DNA of 64,000 nucleotides from Dehalococcoidia bacterium (GCA_041653995.1 JBAZEK010000005.1:1-64000), one strand, 5' to 3'. Counted from the stretch's first letter, positions 31,183-40,838 are shown. Numbers and translations: made by a program. The notes: generated by a model not told the origin, from the letters alone.

Positions 31183-31213
31183 TCTAAACCTCCATTCTAA
31201 ACTATGTCCGTAA

Positions 31214-31274
31214 CGGGCGGACCTGAAGGTCCTCCCCTACATTTCCGTAGGGGCGGGTTTTCAAACCCGCCCGC
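31214..31274. repeat. Family A hairpin repeats (two)
   Basis: CGGGCGGACCTGAAGGTCC and on to 31240, then GTAGGGGCGGGTTTTC paired with AAACCCGCCCGC to 31274. Both can form hairpins in the gap between divergent genes. Confidence 0.75.
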
Positions 31275-31349
31275 TCATACATGCAATAACGCGTAATGTA
31301 GTGTTATCATTATAGCCGCATTTTTAAATATTCACTCCGGAGGTTGAAG

Positions 31350-32156
31350 ATGCCCTACAAACTGATCCAGGTAGAGATTAAGGATGAAGTGGCCACGCTT
31401 GCGCTCAAGCGGCCGGACAAGCTGAACTGTCTCAACGCGGCCATACTGCATGAGATGTCGGAAGCCCTGGGTGAGCTCAACACCGATGACGGTATAAAAG
31501 CCCTTGTTTTAACCGGCGAGGGCCGCGCCTTCTGTTCGGGCGCCGACCTTGCCGAGCAGCCGTACGGAACTGATAAGAACCAGCCGGGCATCAGCCGCGC
31601 CGAGCACACCACGCCGTTCGTCAGCTTCGGCTGGGTGGTCAAGCATATCGAGGATTTCACCAAGCCTGTCATAGCCGCAGTCAACGGCATGGCGGCCGGG
31701 GGCGGACTGGCGCTGGCGCTGGCGGCCGATATACGTATAGCATCGGAGAACGCCGCCTTTTCGGCCATTTTCGTCAAGCGAGGCCTGGTGCCCGACTGCG
31801 GTGTATCTTACTATCTTCCGCGCCTGGTAGGAATAAGCAAGGCGCTGGAGCTGATGTGGACGGGCGAAAAGATCGACGCCCGGGAGGCCCTACGCATCGG
31901 CCTGGTCAACAAGGTGGTGCCTCCGGATCATCTCATGAATACGGCACTCGAATTCGCACAGGGCCTGGCCAAAGGTCCGTCGCTGGCAATAGAGATGATC
32001 AAGCGCATGGCCTACGCCGGCCTTAAATCCAACTCGGTCATGACCCAGATGGCTGTGGAGAACTTTATGCAGCAGGTCTGCATGGAGTCCGAGGACGTGA
32101 AAGAAGGTGTGATGGGCTTCCTGGAGAAGCGGACGCCCAGGTTTACAGGCAGATAA
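31350..32156 (+). CDS. Enoyl-CoA hydratase/isomerase (crotonase family)
   Basis: A 268-aa crotonase. GGAGG at 31338-31342 selects the ATG at 31350 over an in-frame TTG six bases earlier. Oxyanion-hole segments are FCSGADLAEQP near residue 60 and NGMAAGGGLALALAADIRIA near 115-134. The acidic residue position in PDCGVSYYLPRLVG carries D where many hydratases have E. The exact substrate cannot be told; isomerase or hydratase of short acyl-CoAs is likely. No other fatty-acid genes adjoin it. Confidence 0.85.
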   Translation: MPYKLIQVEIKDEVATLALKRPDKLNCLNAAILHEMSEALGELNTDDGIKALVLTGEGRAFCSGADLAEQPYGTDKNQPGISRAEHTTPFVSFGWVVKHIEDFTKPVIAAVNGMAAGGGLALALAADIRIASENAAFSAIFVKRGLVPDCGVSYYLPRLVGISKALELMWTGEKIDAREALRIGLVNKVVPPDHLMNTALEFAQGLAKGPSLAIEMIKRMAYAGLKSNSVMTQMAVENFMQQVCMESEDVKEGVMGFLEKRTPRFTGR

Positions 32157-32166
32157 AACAGAACCA

Positions 32167-32322
32167 TGTCATTGCGGCGAGCCGTCGTTGCGATCCGAAG
32201 GCGTGAAAGGCGGCGAAGCAATATTTCCTCCGCATCGTCATTGCGGGCCCGAAGGGCGTGGCAATCTGATGTTCCGTCATCACTCGCAAGATTGCCGCGT
32301 CGCTACGCTCCTCGCAATGACG
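32167..32322. repeat. Family B repeat (ATTGCGAG...CTCGCAATGAC)
   Basis: Composite of two degenerate units with GTCATTGCGG at the left and CTCCTCGCAATGACG at the right, typical of this dispersed family. It fills the gap before the rpsU promoter. Confidence 0.75.
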
Positions 32323-32355
32323 TGTGTCAAAGTTCGTAATAATACGAGATCATTA

Positions 32356-32384
32356 TTGACACGATGGGCTAAAGAGTTTAGAAT
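32356..32384 (+). promoter_or_regulatory. Promoter of the rpsU-yqeY unit
   Basis: TTGACA at 32356-32361, exactly 17 bases, TAGAAT at 32379-32384. It drives the S21 gene 64 bases downstream. Confidence 0.75.
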
Positions 32385-32447
32385 TTCTCTCTGTCAGTTG
32401 CCTACTTGCTAACCTCCAAGGCGGCCAGAAACTAAAAAAGGAGTTGA

Positions 32448-32636
32448 ATGCTTGTGCCCGAAGTCAGATTAGGAGAAGGGGAAAGTTTCGAGAGCCTATT
32501 GAGGCGTTTCACCCGTAAAGTACAACAGGAAGGAATAATCAGCGAGGTACGCCGCAGGGGCTTCTTCGAGAAACCCAGCATCAAGCGCAAGCGCAAAGAG
32601 GCAACCAAGCGCCGCAAAAGCAATAAAACTTCGTAA
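32448..32636 (+). CDS. rpsU: Ribosomal protein bS21
   Basis: A 62-aa basic protein with the S21 signature: LGEGESFESLLRRFTRKVQQ followed by REX-type RRRGFFEKPS and the basic tail KRKRKEATKRRKS. It belongs to the small ribosomal subunit and helps start translation near the Shine-Dalgarno helix. GGAG precedes the ATG. It is paired with a yqeY-like gene five bases on, a neighbourhood conserved in many bacteria. Confidence 0.95.
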   Translation: MLVPEVRLGEGESFESLLRRFTRKVQQEGIISEVRRRGFFEKPSIKRKRKEATKRRKSNKTS

Positions 32637-32641
32637 TCTCT

Positions 32642-33091
32642 ATGTCTTTACAGGAAAAGCTCAACACAGATCTTAAGACCGCCATGCGTGCCCGTGACGA
32701 GCTGCGCATGCTGGTGTTGCGTTCCCTGCTGTCATCGATGAACTACGCCGAGATAGCCAAGCAGAAAAAGCTGGACGACGGTGGTGTCATCGAGGTCATC
32801 GGTAGGGAGATCAAGCAGCGCAAAGAAAGCATCGAAGCTTACGAGAAGGGCAACCGCGCTGACCTGGCGGCAAAGGAGAAGGCTGAAATGGCCATTCTCC
32901 AGGAATATATGCCCGCCCAGATGGGGCGTGACGAGATTATCTCAATCGTCCGGGCCGTTTTAGCCGAAGTGGGGGCCAAAGGCCCCGGCGACAAAGGCAA
33001 GGTCATGCAGAAGCTCATGCCGCAGGTCAAAGGCAAGGCAGACGGAGGCGAGGTCAACAGCATCGTCACCGACCTGCTGGGCAAACTCTGA
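32642..33091 (+). CDS. GatB/YqeY domain protein
   Basis: A 149-aa protein of the YqeY family: LNTDLKTAMRARDELRMLVL, VIGREIKQRKESIEAYEKG, EMAILQEYMPAQM and the end GEVNSIVTDLLGKL. The same helical domain forms the C-terminus of GatB, which binds tRNA in the amidotransferase. The free protein's role is not settled; a tRNA-related function is inferred. Co-transcribed with rpsU. Confidence 0.9.
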   Translation: MSLQEKLNTDLKTAMRARDELRMLVLRSLLSSMNYAEIAKQKKLDDGGVIEVIGREIKQRKESIEAYEKGNRADLAAKEKAEMAILQEYMPAQMGRDEIISIVRAVLAEVGAKGPGDKGKVMQKLMPQVKGKADGGEVNSIVTDLLGKL

Positions 33092-33102
33092 ATTATCTCC
33101 TT

Positions 33103-33211
33103 CGGGCGCACCTGAAGCAACACCCCTACAATTCGATTATGTAGGGGCGGATTTTTAAATCCGCCTGAGAAAACGGAATCAACGTAGGGGCGGGTTTTTA
33201 AACCCGCCCGA
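33103..33211. repeat. Family A hairpin repeats (three)
   Basis: Units at 33103-33128, 33141-33167 (GTAGGGGCGGATTTTTAAATCC...) and 33184-33211. The last ends 15 bases before the purQ start. Confidence 0.75.
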
Positions 33212-33225
33212 GAATAAAAGCAAGT

Positions 33226-33912
33226 ATGAAATTCGGCATCGTTGTCTTCCCCGGCACCTGGAGCGACCGCGACTGCTATTACTCGGTGCACAATATCTGC
33301 GGACAGGATGCTGCTTACATCTGGCATAAAGAGACCGACCTCGCCGGCTGCGACTGCATCATACTTCCCGGCGGATTTTCCTACGGTGACTACCTGCGCA
33401 CCGGCGCCATCGCCCGTTTTTCACCTGTCATGGAGGCCGTTGCCGATTTTTCCAAAAAAGGTCGCCCCGTTATAGGCATCTGTAACGGATTCCAGGTGCT
33501 CTGCGAGGCCAACCTTCTGCCAGGGGTGCTGCGGCAGAACGAGCATCTGCAGTATCGCTGCCAGTGGACATACCTGAAAACCGAAAATAGCTCGACACCC
33601 TTCACCAATAAATGTAAAAAAGGTCAGGTGCTTAAAATACCCATATCGCATTACGAGGGCCGCTACTACGCCGGCGATGACGTTATCAAGGAGCTGGAGG
33701 ACGGCGGACTCGTGGCCTTCCGCTACGGCACACCGGGCGGGGAGATAACCGCGGAAGCCAATCCAAACGGAGCGCTCAACAATATTGCAGGCATTATCAA
33801 TAAAAAGGGCAACGTGCTCGGCATGATGCCCCATCCTGAGCGATCCTGCGAGGACATACTGGGCAGCACCGATGGAAATATCATCTGGGAGTCCATAATT
33901 GCCGGCATCTAA
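33226..33912 (+). CDS. purQ: FGAM synthase, glutaminase subunit
   Basis: A 228-aa class I glutamine amidotransferase. The nucleophile is in GICNGFQVLCEA near residue 87, the oxyanion strand in LPGGFSYGDYLR near 47, and the His-Glu pair in HPERS near 208. It releases ammonia from glutamine for PurL in purine synthesis (FGAR to FGAM). Its end overlaps the purL start by 14 bp, so the subunits should be made together. No PurS gene is seen nearby in the window. Confidence 0.95.
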   Translation: MKFGIVVFPGTWSDRDCYYSVHNICGQDAAYIWHKETDLAGCDCIILPGGFSYGDYLRTGAIARFSPVMEAVADFSKKGRPVIGICNGFQVLCEANLLPGVLRQNEHLQYRCQWTYLKTENSSTPFTNKCKKGQVLKIPISHYEGRYYAGDDVIKELEDGGLVAFRYGTPGGEITAEANPNGALNNIAGIINKKGNVLGMMPHPERSCEDILGSTDGNIIWESIIAGI

Positions 33913-36088
33913 AGAGCAGTTGGAAGAGATTGCGCTCAGCCGCAAGGAATATAACCTGATTGTAAGCAAGCTGGAGCGCGAGCCGACTGAGGTCGAGCTC
34001 GGCATGTTCGGCTCACTCTGGAGCGAGCATTGCGGCTACAAACATTCCAAGGCCCTGCTGAAACGTTTCCCCACATCCGGCAGATACGTCCTTATCAAGC
34101 CGGGGGAGGAGAACGCCGGAGTTATCGATATCGGCGACGGCCAGGTCATAGGATTCAAGATCGAGTCTCACAATCACCCGTCCTATATCGAGCCTTACCA
34201 GGGCGCCGCCACCGGCGTGGGAGGCATCGTGCGCGACATCTTCACCATGGGGCTGCGGCCCATTGCCCTGGCCAACTCCCTGCGCTTCGGCCCCATGTCC
34301 GATCCGCATAACCGGTACCTGATGAGCGGTGTGGTGGGAGGTATCGCGGGTTACGGCAATTGCCTGGGCATCGCCGATGTGTGCGGCGAGATATATTTCG
34401 ATCAGTGCTACAGCGGCAACCCGCTGGTCAACGCCCTCTGCCTGGGTATCGGACGCCGGGAAGACCTGACCAGGGCGCGCGCCTCGGGAGCGGGAAATCT
34501 CGTCATGCTGGTGGGCGCCGATACAGGCCGCGACGGACTGCACGGGGCGTCGGGACTGGCCTCACGGACTTTCGAGGAGCAGCGCGAGCTCCGCTCCGCC
34601 GTGCAGGTGGGCAATCCCTTCATGGAAAAGCTTCTTATCGAGGCCTGCCTGGAGTTAACACGCACCGGATGGATCGTCGGTCTGCAGGACTGCGGCGCCG
34701 CAGGATTGACCAGCGCTGCCATTGAAGCAGCCGACAAGGGAGATTCAGGCCTGGATATCGATGTGGCAAGGGTACCCAGACGGGAAAAGGGGATGACGCC
34801 CTACGAAGTCATGCTGTCGGAATCGCAGGAACGCATGGTCGTCATCGTGAAGAAAGGGTGCGAGGACAAGGTCAGCGACCTTTTTGATCGCTGGGGCCTG
34901 CACTCGGATATTATAGGTAAAGTAACGGACGACGGCATGGCCACTATCCGCGATGGTGGAAAGATTGTCGCGCACGCGCCCGTAAAATATCTCAACAATC
35001 CGCCTGTATATCGTTTCCGTCCCAAACGTCCCTCCTGGCTGGACGACCTCCAGGAGCTCGATCTCAAGAAAATCAAAGATATAACACCCGCAGACACCGG
35101 CAAAATTCTCCTTCGCCTGCTGGCTTCACCCAATATCTGCAGCAAGCGACAGGTATTCCGCCAGTACGACCACCAGGTGGGCAACAACTCGGTGGTTTTA
35201 CCGGGTGACGGCGACGCGGCTGTCCTGCGCATACAGGAAACAATAAAAGCATATACCCTGGTGACCGACGGCAACGGCCGCTATTGTTATGTAAATCCGT
35301 TGGTCGGCGGAGTCATAGCTGTAGCTGAAGCCGCGCGCAATACCGCCTGCATGGGCGCCCGGCCCATGGCCATCACCAACTGCCTCAACTTTGGTAATCC
35401 TGAAAGAAATGACGTGATGTACCAGATGCACCGCTGCATCGAGGGCATGTCGCAAGCCTGCCGCAAGCTCAAAACACCGGTGGTCAGCGGCAACGTCAGC
35501 CTGTACAACGAAACCCGGGGTGTGGCTATCTTCCCCACGCCGGTGGTGGGCATGGTAGGTCTGATTAAAGACGTTAAACGCCACTGTACAGCCGGGTTCA
35601 AAAGCGAAGGAGACGCGGTCTTTTTACTGGGAGATTTCGGGAATGACCGGGCCCTGGGCAGTAGTGAATACCTTGAATTGATCCACGGTGTAGTCAGGGG
35701 TACACAGACTATTGATCTGCGCGCAGAGAAAAACCTTCATGACCTTCTCATCAAGGCTATCGACCGTGGATTGCTCAGGTCGGCTCACGACTGTTCCGAC
35801 GGAGGGCTGGCTGTGACGCTGGCTGAAAGTTGTATAATTGGCGGCACAGGATTTAAGGGAGATCTGCCGGCGTATGGGCGCATGGACACAATGATCTTCG
35901 GCGAAGCGCAGTCACGCGCTGTCGTCTCCGTCAGCCCGGGAAAGGTGCGCAGACTGGAGGAGATGGCATTCAAACACAGGGTGCCGGCGACAAGGCTGGG
36001 AACCGTTGGCGGCGGCCGCTTTGTACTCAGAGGGTTGACCGACCTGCCGGTCAATGACCTTGTAAAAGCATGGAGCGGCGGCATCTGA
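33899..36088 (+). CDS. purL: FGAM synthase, synthetase subunit
   Basis: A 729-aa small-type PurL. The N-terminus has EVELGMFGSLWSEHCGYKHS, the ATP and metal part SHNHPSYIEPYQGAATGVGG, and the second half FGNPERNDVMYQMHRCIEGM and HDCSDGGLAVTLAES. It completes the ATP-dependent amidation of FGAR. The TTG start at 33899 lies in the end of purQ. The length is normal for the PurQ/PurL (PurS-dependent) type, so a purS gene should exist elsewhere in the genome. Confidence 0.95.
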   Translation: MPASKEQLEEIALSRKEYNLIVSKLEREPTEVELGMFGSLWSEHCGYKHSKALLKRFPTSGRYVLIKPGEENAGVIDIGDGQVIGFKIESHNHPSYIEPYQGAATGVGGIVRDIFTMGLRPIALANSLRFGPMSDPHNRYLMSGVVGGIAGYGNCLGIADVCGEIYFDQCYSGNPLVNALCLGIGRREDLTRARASGAGNLVMLVGADTGRDGLHGASGLASRTFEEQRELRSAVQVGNPFMEKLLIEACLELTRTGWIVGLQDCGAAGLTSAAIEAADKGDSGLDIDVARVPRREKGMTPYEVMLSESQERMVVIVKKGCEDKVSDLFDRWGLHSDIIGKVTDDGMATIRDGGKIVAHAPVKYLNNPPVYRFRPKRPSWLDDLQELDLKKIKDITPADTGKILLRLLASPNICSKRQVFRQYDHQVGNNSVVLPGDGDAAVLRIQETIKAYTLVTDGNGRYCYVNPLVGGVIAVAEAARNTACMGARPMAITNCLNFGNPERNDVMYQMHRCIEGMSQACRKLKTPVVSGNVSLYNETRGVAIFPTPVVGMVGLIKDVKRHCTAGFKSEGDAVFLLGDFGNDRALGSSEYLELIHGVVRGTQTIDLRAEKNLHDLLIKAIDRGLLRSAHDCSDGGLAVTLAESCIIGGTGFKGDLPAYGRMDTMIFGEAQSRAVVSVSPGKVRRLEEMAFKHRVPATRLGTVGGGRFVLRGLTDLPVNDLVKAWSGGI

Positions 36089-36126
36089 TGAGATTTTTAA
36101 GGGCACAATGATATTGGAGAAAACGT

Positions 36127-37413
36127 TTGGCTGAAATATCTGAATTCAGGGGCGTGCGCTACAACCCTGCCACGGTGCAATATATGCAAAATATCATCTG
36201 CCCGCCCTACGATGTTATATCTGCCCAGGAGCAAAAGGCCCTTTATGAAAAAAATAAATATAACATGGTGCGCCTGGAGTTCGGCCTTGAACAGGAGGGC
36301 GACAACGAGAGAAGTAACAGGTACACCCGCGCCCGCGATGAGTTCAACCGCTGGTTGAAAGATAATGTGCTCATACAGGACCAGGTGCCTAATTATTATG
36401 TCCATGAGCACAGCTTCGAAATAGGCGAAGCGAAAAAAAAGAGGCTGGAGCTGTACGCCTGCGTGCGCCTGGAGCCCTGGGAGAATAAAATAGTCGTCCC
36501 ACATGAATTCACCATGGCCAAAGCCAAGGCTGACCGGCTGGACCTGATGAAGGCCTGCTCGGCAGACTTCAGCCCCATCTTCGGGCTTTACGAAGACCCG
36601 GGCGGCAAGATCAACCAGTTGATCGTTAACCGTGTCAAAGCCACTCCCACCTATAATTTTCAAACAGGGACGGATTATCACCGTTTCTGGGCGGTCAACG
36701 AGCCGGAGTTTGTGCAGAGGGTCAGCCATTTTCTAATTCCAAAACCTATTTATATCGCCGACGGCCACCACCGTTATGAGACAGCGCTGGAATACCGTGA
36801 GTACCGCCGCGAGCTTGATCCCGGCGGCAGCGGCAACGAGGCCTACAACTACGTCATGATGGCGCTGGTCTCCTTCTCCGACCCCGGTATCGTCATACTG
36901 CCCATCCACAGGCTTGTACGCGCTATCCAGAAGGAAACCATCGATAAATTTAAAAAAGGCCTGTCCGATTACTTCGAGGTCAGGGAAGCTTCCGCAGGAA
37001 ATGTGTCGCTTGCCGCGGCCGCGGGCAGTATCCGCATATACGGATTGGAGCCCGGACAGGTGCTCGGCCTGACCCTGCTGCCCGGAATAAAGGTCAACGA
37101 TTTTCTCAAACAGAGGCGCTCTGAGGAGTACGGCAGGCTGGACGTCAGCGCAGTGCAGCATATTATCTGTGAGAAATTACTGGGATTGCCGCCGGGCGAT
37201 TCCGACAATCTGGCCTATACGCCCAGCGGTGAATCCGCCTGCCGCATGGTCGACAGCGGCCAGTTCCAGTTTACGATTCTGCTCGATCCCATCCCCGCAA
37301 AGACAATCAAGGCGGTAGCCGATTCTAACGACCGCATGCCGCGCAAGTCAACTTTCTTCTATCCCAAGCTGCCCTCCGGGCTGGTCATCTTCCGCACCGA
37401 CGGGGAGATCTAA
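36127..37413 (+). CDS. DUF1015 family protein
   Basis: A 428-aa protein of the DUF1015 (COG4198) family: RYNPATVQYMQNIICPPYDV at the start, then YADGHHRYETA-type motif here as IADGHHRYETALEYREYRRE near residue 217, and the C-terminal MPRKSTFFYPKLPSGLVIF. The motif set is well conserved but the biochemical function is not settled. In anaerobes these genes often accompany serine biosynthesis genes; here serA and an aminotransferase lie four genes away. TTG start at 36127 with TGGAG upstream. Confidence 0.85.
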   Translation: MAEISEFRGVRYNPATVQYMQNIICPPYDVISAQEQKALYEKNKYNMVRLEFGLEQEGDNERSNRYTRARDEFNRWLKDNVLIQDQVPNYYVHEHSFEIGEAKKKRLELYACVRLEPWENKIVVPHEFTMAKAKADRLDLMKACSADFSPIFGLYEDPGGKINQLIVNRVKATPTYNFQTGTDYHRFWAVNEPEFVQRVSHFLIPKPIYIADGHHRYETALEYREYRRELDPGGSGNEAYNYVMMALVSFSDPGIVILPIHRLVRAIQKETIDKFKKGLSDYFEVREASAGNVSLAAAAGSIRIYGLEPGQVLGLTLLPGIKVNDFLKQRRSEEYGRLDVSAVQHIICEKLLGLPPGDSDNLAYTPSGESACRMVDSGQFQFTILLDPIPAKTIKAVADSNDRMPRKSTFFYPKLPSGLVIFRTDGEI

Positions 37414-37567
37414 GATAAATTCCAAGCTCCAAATTCCAAATAATATTAAAACTCTAATAGCTAAATTTTAAATCCTAAACAAATTCAAATTTCAAAACTC
37501 GAGTTTGAAATTAGGATTTTGATATTGTTTAGAGTTTAGGATTTTGAAATTAGGATTTTAACTTTTT
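37414..37567. repeat. AT-rich inverted repeat of short words
   Basis: The stretch is built of variations of AAATTCCAAAT, AATCCTAAAC and TTAGGATTTT. Left-half words (AAATCCTAAAC, TTTCAAA) reappear inverted on the right (GTTTAGAGTTTAGGATTT, TTTGAAAT), so the whole can fold back on itself. It separates converging genes and may end transcription from both sides. Confidence 0.6.
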
Positions 37568-38332
37568 TTACTCGATGACCTCGTAGATAACGCTCCCGTA
37601 GGCCAGCCTCAGTGCATCATCGAAGGCCGTACGCCGGGGCTCGCGCACATCAATCAACCTGTTCAGCGTCCTGGGCCGCAGCAATTCGAAAAAAGCGCAT
37701 TGCTTCCACATCCTGGCCAGGGTGTCGCGGGCGCCGCCGTATATCACATATTCGACGTCGCCAAGGTGCGGGCCGAGTATCTCCCGTGTGTGCTCTTCGA
37801 TGCGGGTAAAGAAATACTCCATCTGTTTCTCCCGGTGCCTGGCGAAACGGTTGGCTGACGATCCGCCTTTATGATGTCTGGCATGCACCAATCCTGTGCC
37901 GGCCTTGCCGGCCAGCAGCTTATCGCCCTCAAAAACACCGACTGCGTAACGCCCCAGCCTCACCAGTATCAATGCCAGCTTCCGGTCCTTTTCCAGGGTC
38001 GACCTCAACGGGCCGGGATCGCAGCCGCGGCGCAGGCCGTCCCCGGCCAGCGGGAAGGGCGGCCGCACAACCCAGCCTTTGCCCATGGCATAAAAAACAG
38101 CGGCGCCGGTGGTCGACCCGGCCGCTTTCTCCACCAGTGTGTCCAGCATCTCGCCACGATCCAGCGCCTGCTGTAACACCTTTTCAACCTCGGCCTTTGA
38201 GGCAGCCGGTCTTATGTATACCGAAAAAACGATGTCCTGCTCCGACATGTCCCGTAGCCAGCGCAGGGCCTGTGATCGGCTCAGATCGAAGCGCTCGATT
38301 ACAGCCATACTTTCATCCGATACCCGTTTCAC
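37568..38332 (-). CDS. Vms1/VLRF1-like release-factor-fold protein
   Basis: A 254-aa protein of the eRF1-like fold family that includes eukaryotic Vms1/ANKZF1 and bacterial VLRF1 proteins. It shows LALILVRLGRYAVGVFEGDKLLA, then HHKGGSSANRFARHREKQ, the family loop, then VEYVIYGGARDTLARMWK and LLRPRTLNRLIDVREPR. In the homologues I recall, the loop reads GG-x-S-Q-x-R with a catalytic glutamine; here alanine stands at that place. Known members cleave peptidyl-tRNA on stalled ribosomes. This one may be altered or inactive in hydrolysis. Confidence 0.7.
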   Translation of the reverse strand: MKRVSDESMAVIERFDLSRSQALRWLRDMSEQDIVFSVYIRPAASKAEVEKVLQQALDRGEMLDTLVEKAAGSTTGAAVFYAMGKGWVVRPPFPLAGDGLRRGCDPGPLRSTLEKDRKLALILVRLGRYAVGVFEGDKLLAGKAGTGLVHARHHKGGSSANRFARHREKQMEYFFTRIEEHTREILGPHLGDVEYVIYGGARDTLARMWKQCAFFELLRPRTLNRLIDVREPRRTAFDDALRLAYGSVIYEVIE

Positions 38333-38450
38333 GGGCGGGTTTGAAAACCCGCCCCCACATTTTTCCGTAGGGGCGTTGCTTTAGCTGCGCCCGTGCAAAA
38401 TATCAACGTATCGCCCGTTTCACGGGCGTGTTTGAAATACCGCCCCTACG
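38327..38450. repeat. Family A hairpin repeats (three)
   Basis: ACGGGCGGGTTTGAAAACCC..., GTAGGGGCGTTGCTTTAGCTGC... and ACGGGCGTGTTTGAAATACC..., filling the gap between two minus-strand genes and reaching the mutS2 stop. Confidence 0.7.
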
Positions 38451-40809
38451 TTAATTCGACCATGGTTACGCCATCTCCCCCCTGACCACGGCTACCCGGC
38501 CTGAACGATTTAACCAGCGCGTGTGTGGCCAGCGCCTCCCGTACTGCGCCTCTTACAGCGCCCGTTCCATATCCGTGAATAATGCGCACTTCAGGCAACT
38601 GCGACATGAATGCATCGTTGAGATAGGAATCCAGTGCGGATTCAACCATTTCGGCCCTCTGCCCCCTCAGATCCAACTCGGGCGCGGCCGTGCGGGTCGT
38701 CCTTGGCCTGGCCTCCGTCCTACCTCCGGGGCCGTCCGACTCCGGCGCATCGATCTTTTCCACGCCGTCCAGACGCAGCGTCAGTTTTATATCTCCCACC
38801 AGCGCCTCCAACCTGTCCTGCCCCTCATCCACCGAGACCACGGTGGCCTGTGTATTCATATTTTTCAGACGGATGCTGTCTCCTACCGCGATCTTTTCAA
38901 CACCTGATTCGTCATCGCTGATGGCAGCCAGCCTCCGGTCCAGCTGCGCTGAACGCTGCTCTGCCTGTTTTGTGATATTTTCCAGGGCCTTGCGCGCGCG
39001 CTCCAGACTCTCTTTTTTCCTCTGTTTCCTCAGTTCGGTCTCGGCCTCACGTATCTCACGATACAGGCCGGCGATCTCGGTATTAAGGTTGTCCTGTATC
39101 TCGCGAACCATCTCCCGCTCTTTGCTCCGGATACGTGATATCTCAGCCTCCAGATCGGCGGAAAGCCCGGCAGCGCGGGCATTTTCCCGGTCGATGGACT
39201 GCTGGGCCTCTGCCAGCCTCTTTCGCTCGGCCGCCAGGTCAACCATCATGGCCTCAACCTCCTGCGAGCCCTTTGACATGATGCTGCGGGCCTGATCGAC
39301 TATCTCATCCGGTAGGCCGAAGCGGGCGGCAATATTAAGCGCATTGCTGCCGCCCGGTATGCCCACGCTCAGACGGTATGTCGGCATCAGGGTAACCGGA
39401 TCGAAATCGAGTGAGGCGTTGCGCAGTCCCTTGTTGAGATGGGCGAAAGCTTTGAGCTCCGAGTAATGGGTGGTCACCACTACAGCCGTGCCCTTGTCGA
39501 CGAAATGTGTAAGTGTCGCCTGGGCCAGGGCGGCGCCTTCACCCGGGTCGGTGCTGATGCCCAGTTCGTCCAGCAGCACCATGCCGGCAGGCGTAGATTT
39601 TTTTACGATGCGCGCGACATTGCTGATATGAGCGCTGAAGGTTGAGAGTGTCTGCTCGATACTCTGCTCGTCACCGATGTCGGCGTAAACCTCGTCGTAG
39701 ATCGGCATCCGCGTTCCGTCCGCACAGGGTATGGGCAGGCCCGCCTGCGCCATCAGCACCAGCAGCCCGATGGTTTTAAGCGCAACCGTCTTGCCCCCGG
39801 CGTTAGGGCCGCTGATGATCAACACGGAGAAATCCCTGCCCAGCTCTACACTGAGCGGCACAGCCTCGCCCCTGAGCAGCGGATGACGGGCATTGACCAT
39901 CCTCAGGAACCGTTCCTCAGTACCGCTGACGATCTCCGGCTCGATGGCCCGGGTTTTTTCCGCGTACAGGGCTTTGGCCAGAGCCAGGTCAAGGCGCGCC
40001 AGAATACCGATATTAAGTTCTATATCGCCGCATGCATCCCCCACGGAAACACTGAGGGCCGTTAATATTCGCTCGATCTCCTGCCGCTCCTCCACCTCGA
40101 GCTGCCGGAGCTCGTTGCCGGACTCGATGGTCTCCATAGGCTCGATGAAGACCGTTGCGCCGGTATTTGAAACATCGTGCACTATGCCCTTCAGTTCCCT
40201 CTTTGCCTCGACTCTAACGGGAAGAACGTAGCGGCCGTTGCGCTCGGTCACAAGCTGCTCCTGCAGCATCTCCTGGCCCCTTTTCGACTTGACTATTACC
40301 GATAGCCGGTCCTGCAGCTGCCTGCGCGTATCCTTGAGTCGCCACCTGACATCCGCCAGATGGGCCGAGGCCGAGTCCAGCACCTCTCCGGTGGGCGAAA
40401 GGCATTTGCCTATATCGCCTTCCAGCTGCGGCAGCGTTGTGATATCCTGCGCCATGCCCCATAAGGCCGGCAGGTCGGACGACATTTTTTGCAGGCCGCT
40501 GCGGGCGATGCGACAGGCAGCCAGCGTCCTCTGTATCCTGAGCAAAGCCAGAGGATCGAGCGCAGCGCCTTTACCGGCGCGGGCTGCGTCCTCCCTCACA
40601 TCGTGGGCCTCCCCGATGTGGAAATCCGGCCTGACCGACAGCAGCCGCCTGGCTTCGGCGGACTGTCTGAGCAGAAGCTGAATATGACCGGCATCGGAGG
40701 TTGGTTGGAGTGTCAGCGCCAGGTCGCGGCCGGCCGCAAATGATGTGTGATCGGCCAGCCTTTTCAGTACAAGCGGGAACTCCAGCATATGGAGGCTATT
40801 GATATCCAT
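38446..40809 (-). CDS. mutS2: MutS2 endonuclease/ATPase
   Basis: A 787-aa MutS2. The ATPase core has Walker A SGPNAGGKTVALKTIG, Walker B VLLDELGISTDPGEG and TTHYSELKAFA. A long coiled coil (residues about 515-620) leads to the KOW-like part, and the C-terminal Smr domain has LDLRGQRAEMVESALDSYL and IIHGYGTGAVRGAVREAL. MutS2 counters homologous recombination, and in some bacteria rescues collided ribosomes through its Smr domain. It lies next to a Vms1-like gene, which is interesting because both families are linked to stalled ribosomes. Confidence 0.95.
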   Translation of the reverse strand: MDINSLHMLEFPLVLKRLADHTSFAAGRDLALTLQPTSDAGHIQLLLRQSAEARRLLSVRPDFHIGEAHDVREDAARAGKGAALDPLALLRIQRTLAACRIARSGLQKMSSDLPALWGMAQDITTLPQLEGDIGKCLSPTGEVLDSASAHLADVRWRLKDTRRQLQDRLSVIVKSKRGQEMLQEQLVTERNGRYVLPVRVEAKRELKGIVHDVSNTGATVFIEPMETIESGNELRQLEVEERQEIERILTALSVSVGDACGDIELNIGILARLDLALAKALYAEKTRAIEPEIVSGTEERFLRMVNARHPLLRGEAVPLSVELGRDFSVLIISGPNAGGKTVALKTIGLLVLMAQAGLPIPCADGTRMPIYDEVYADIGDEQSIEQTLSTFSAHISNVARIVKKSTPAGMVLLDELGISTDPGEGAALAQATLTHFVDKGTAVVVTTHYSELKAFAHLNKGLRNASLDFDPVTLMPTYRLSVGIPGGSNALNIAARFGLPDEIVDQARSIMSKGSQEVEAMMVDLAAERKRLAEAQQSIDRENARAAGLSADLEAEISRIRSKEREMVREIQDNLNTEIAGLYREIREAETELRKQRKKESLERARKALENITKQAEQRSAQLDRRLAAISDDESGVEKIAVGDSIRLKNMNTQATVVSVDEGQDRLEALVGDIKLTLRLDGVEKIDAPESDGPGGRTEARPRTTRTAAPELDLRGQRAEMVESALDSYLNDAFMSQLPEVRIIHGYGTGAVRGAVREALATHALVKSFRPGSRGQGGDGVTMVELT

Positions 40810-40838
40810 GCGGATATTATACTATGCCCAGGCAGATT

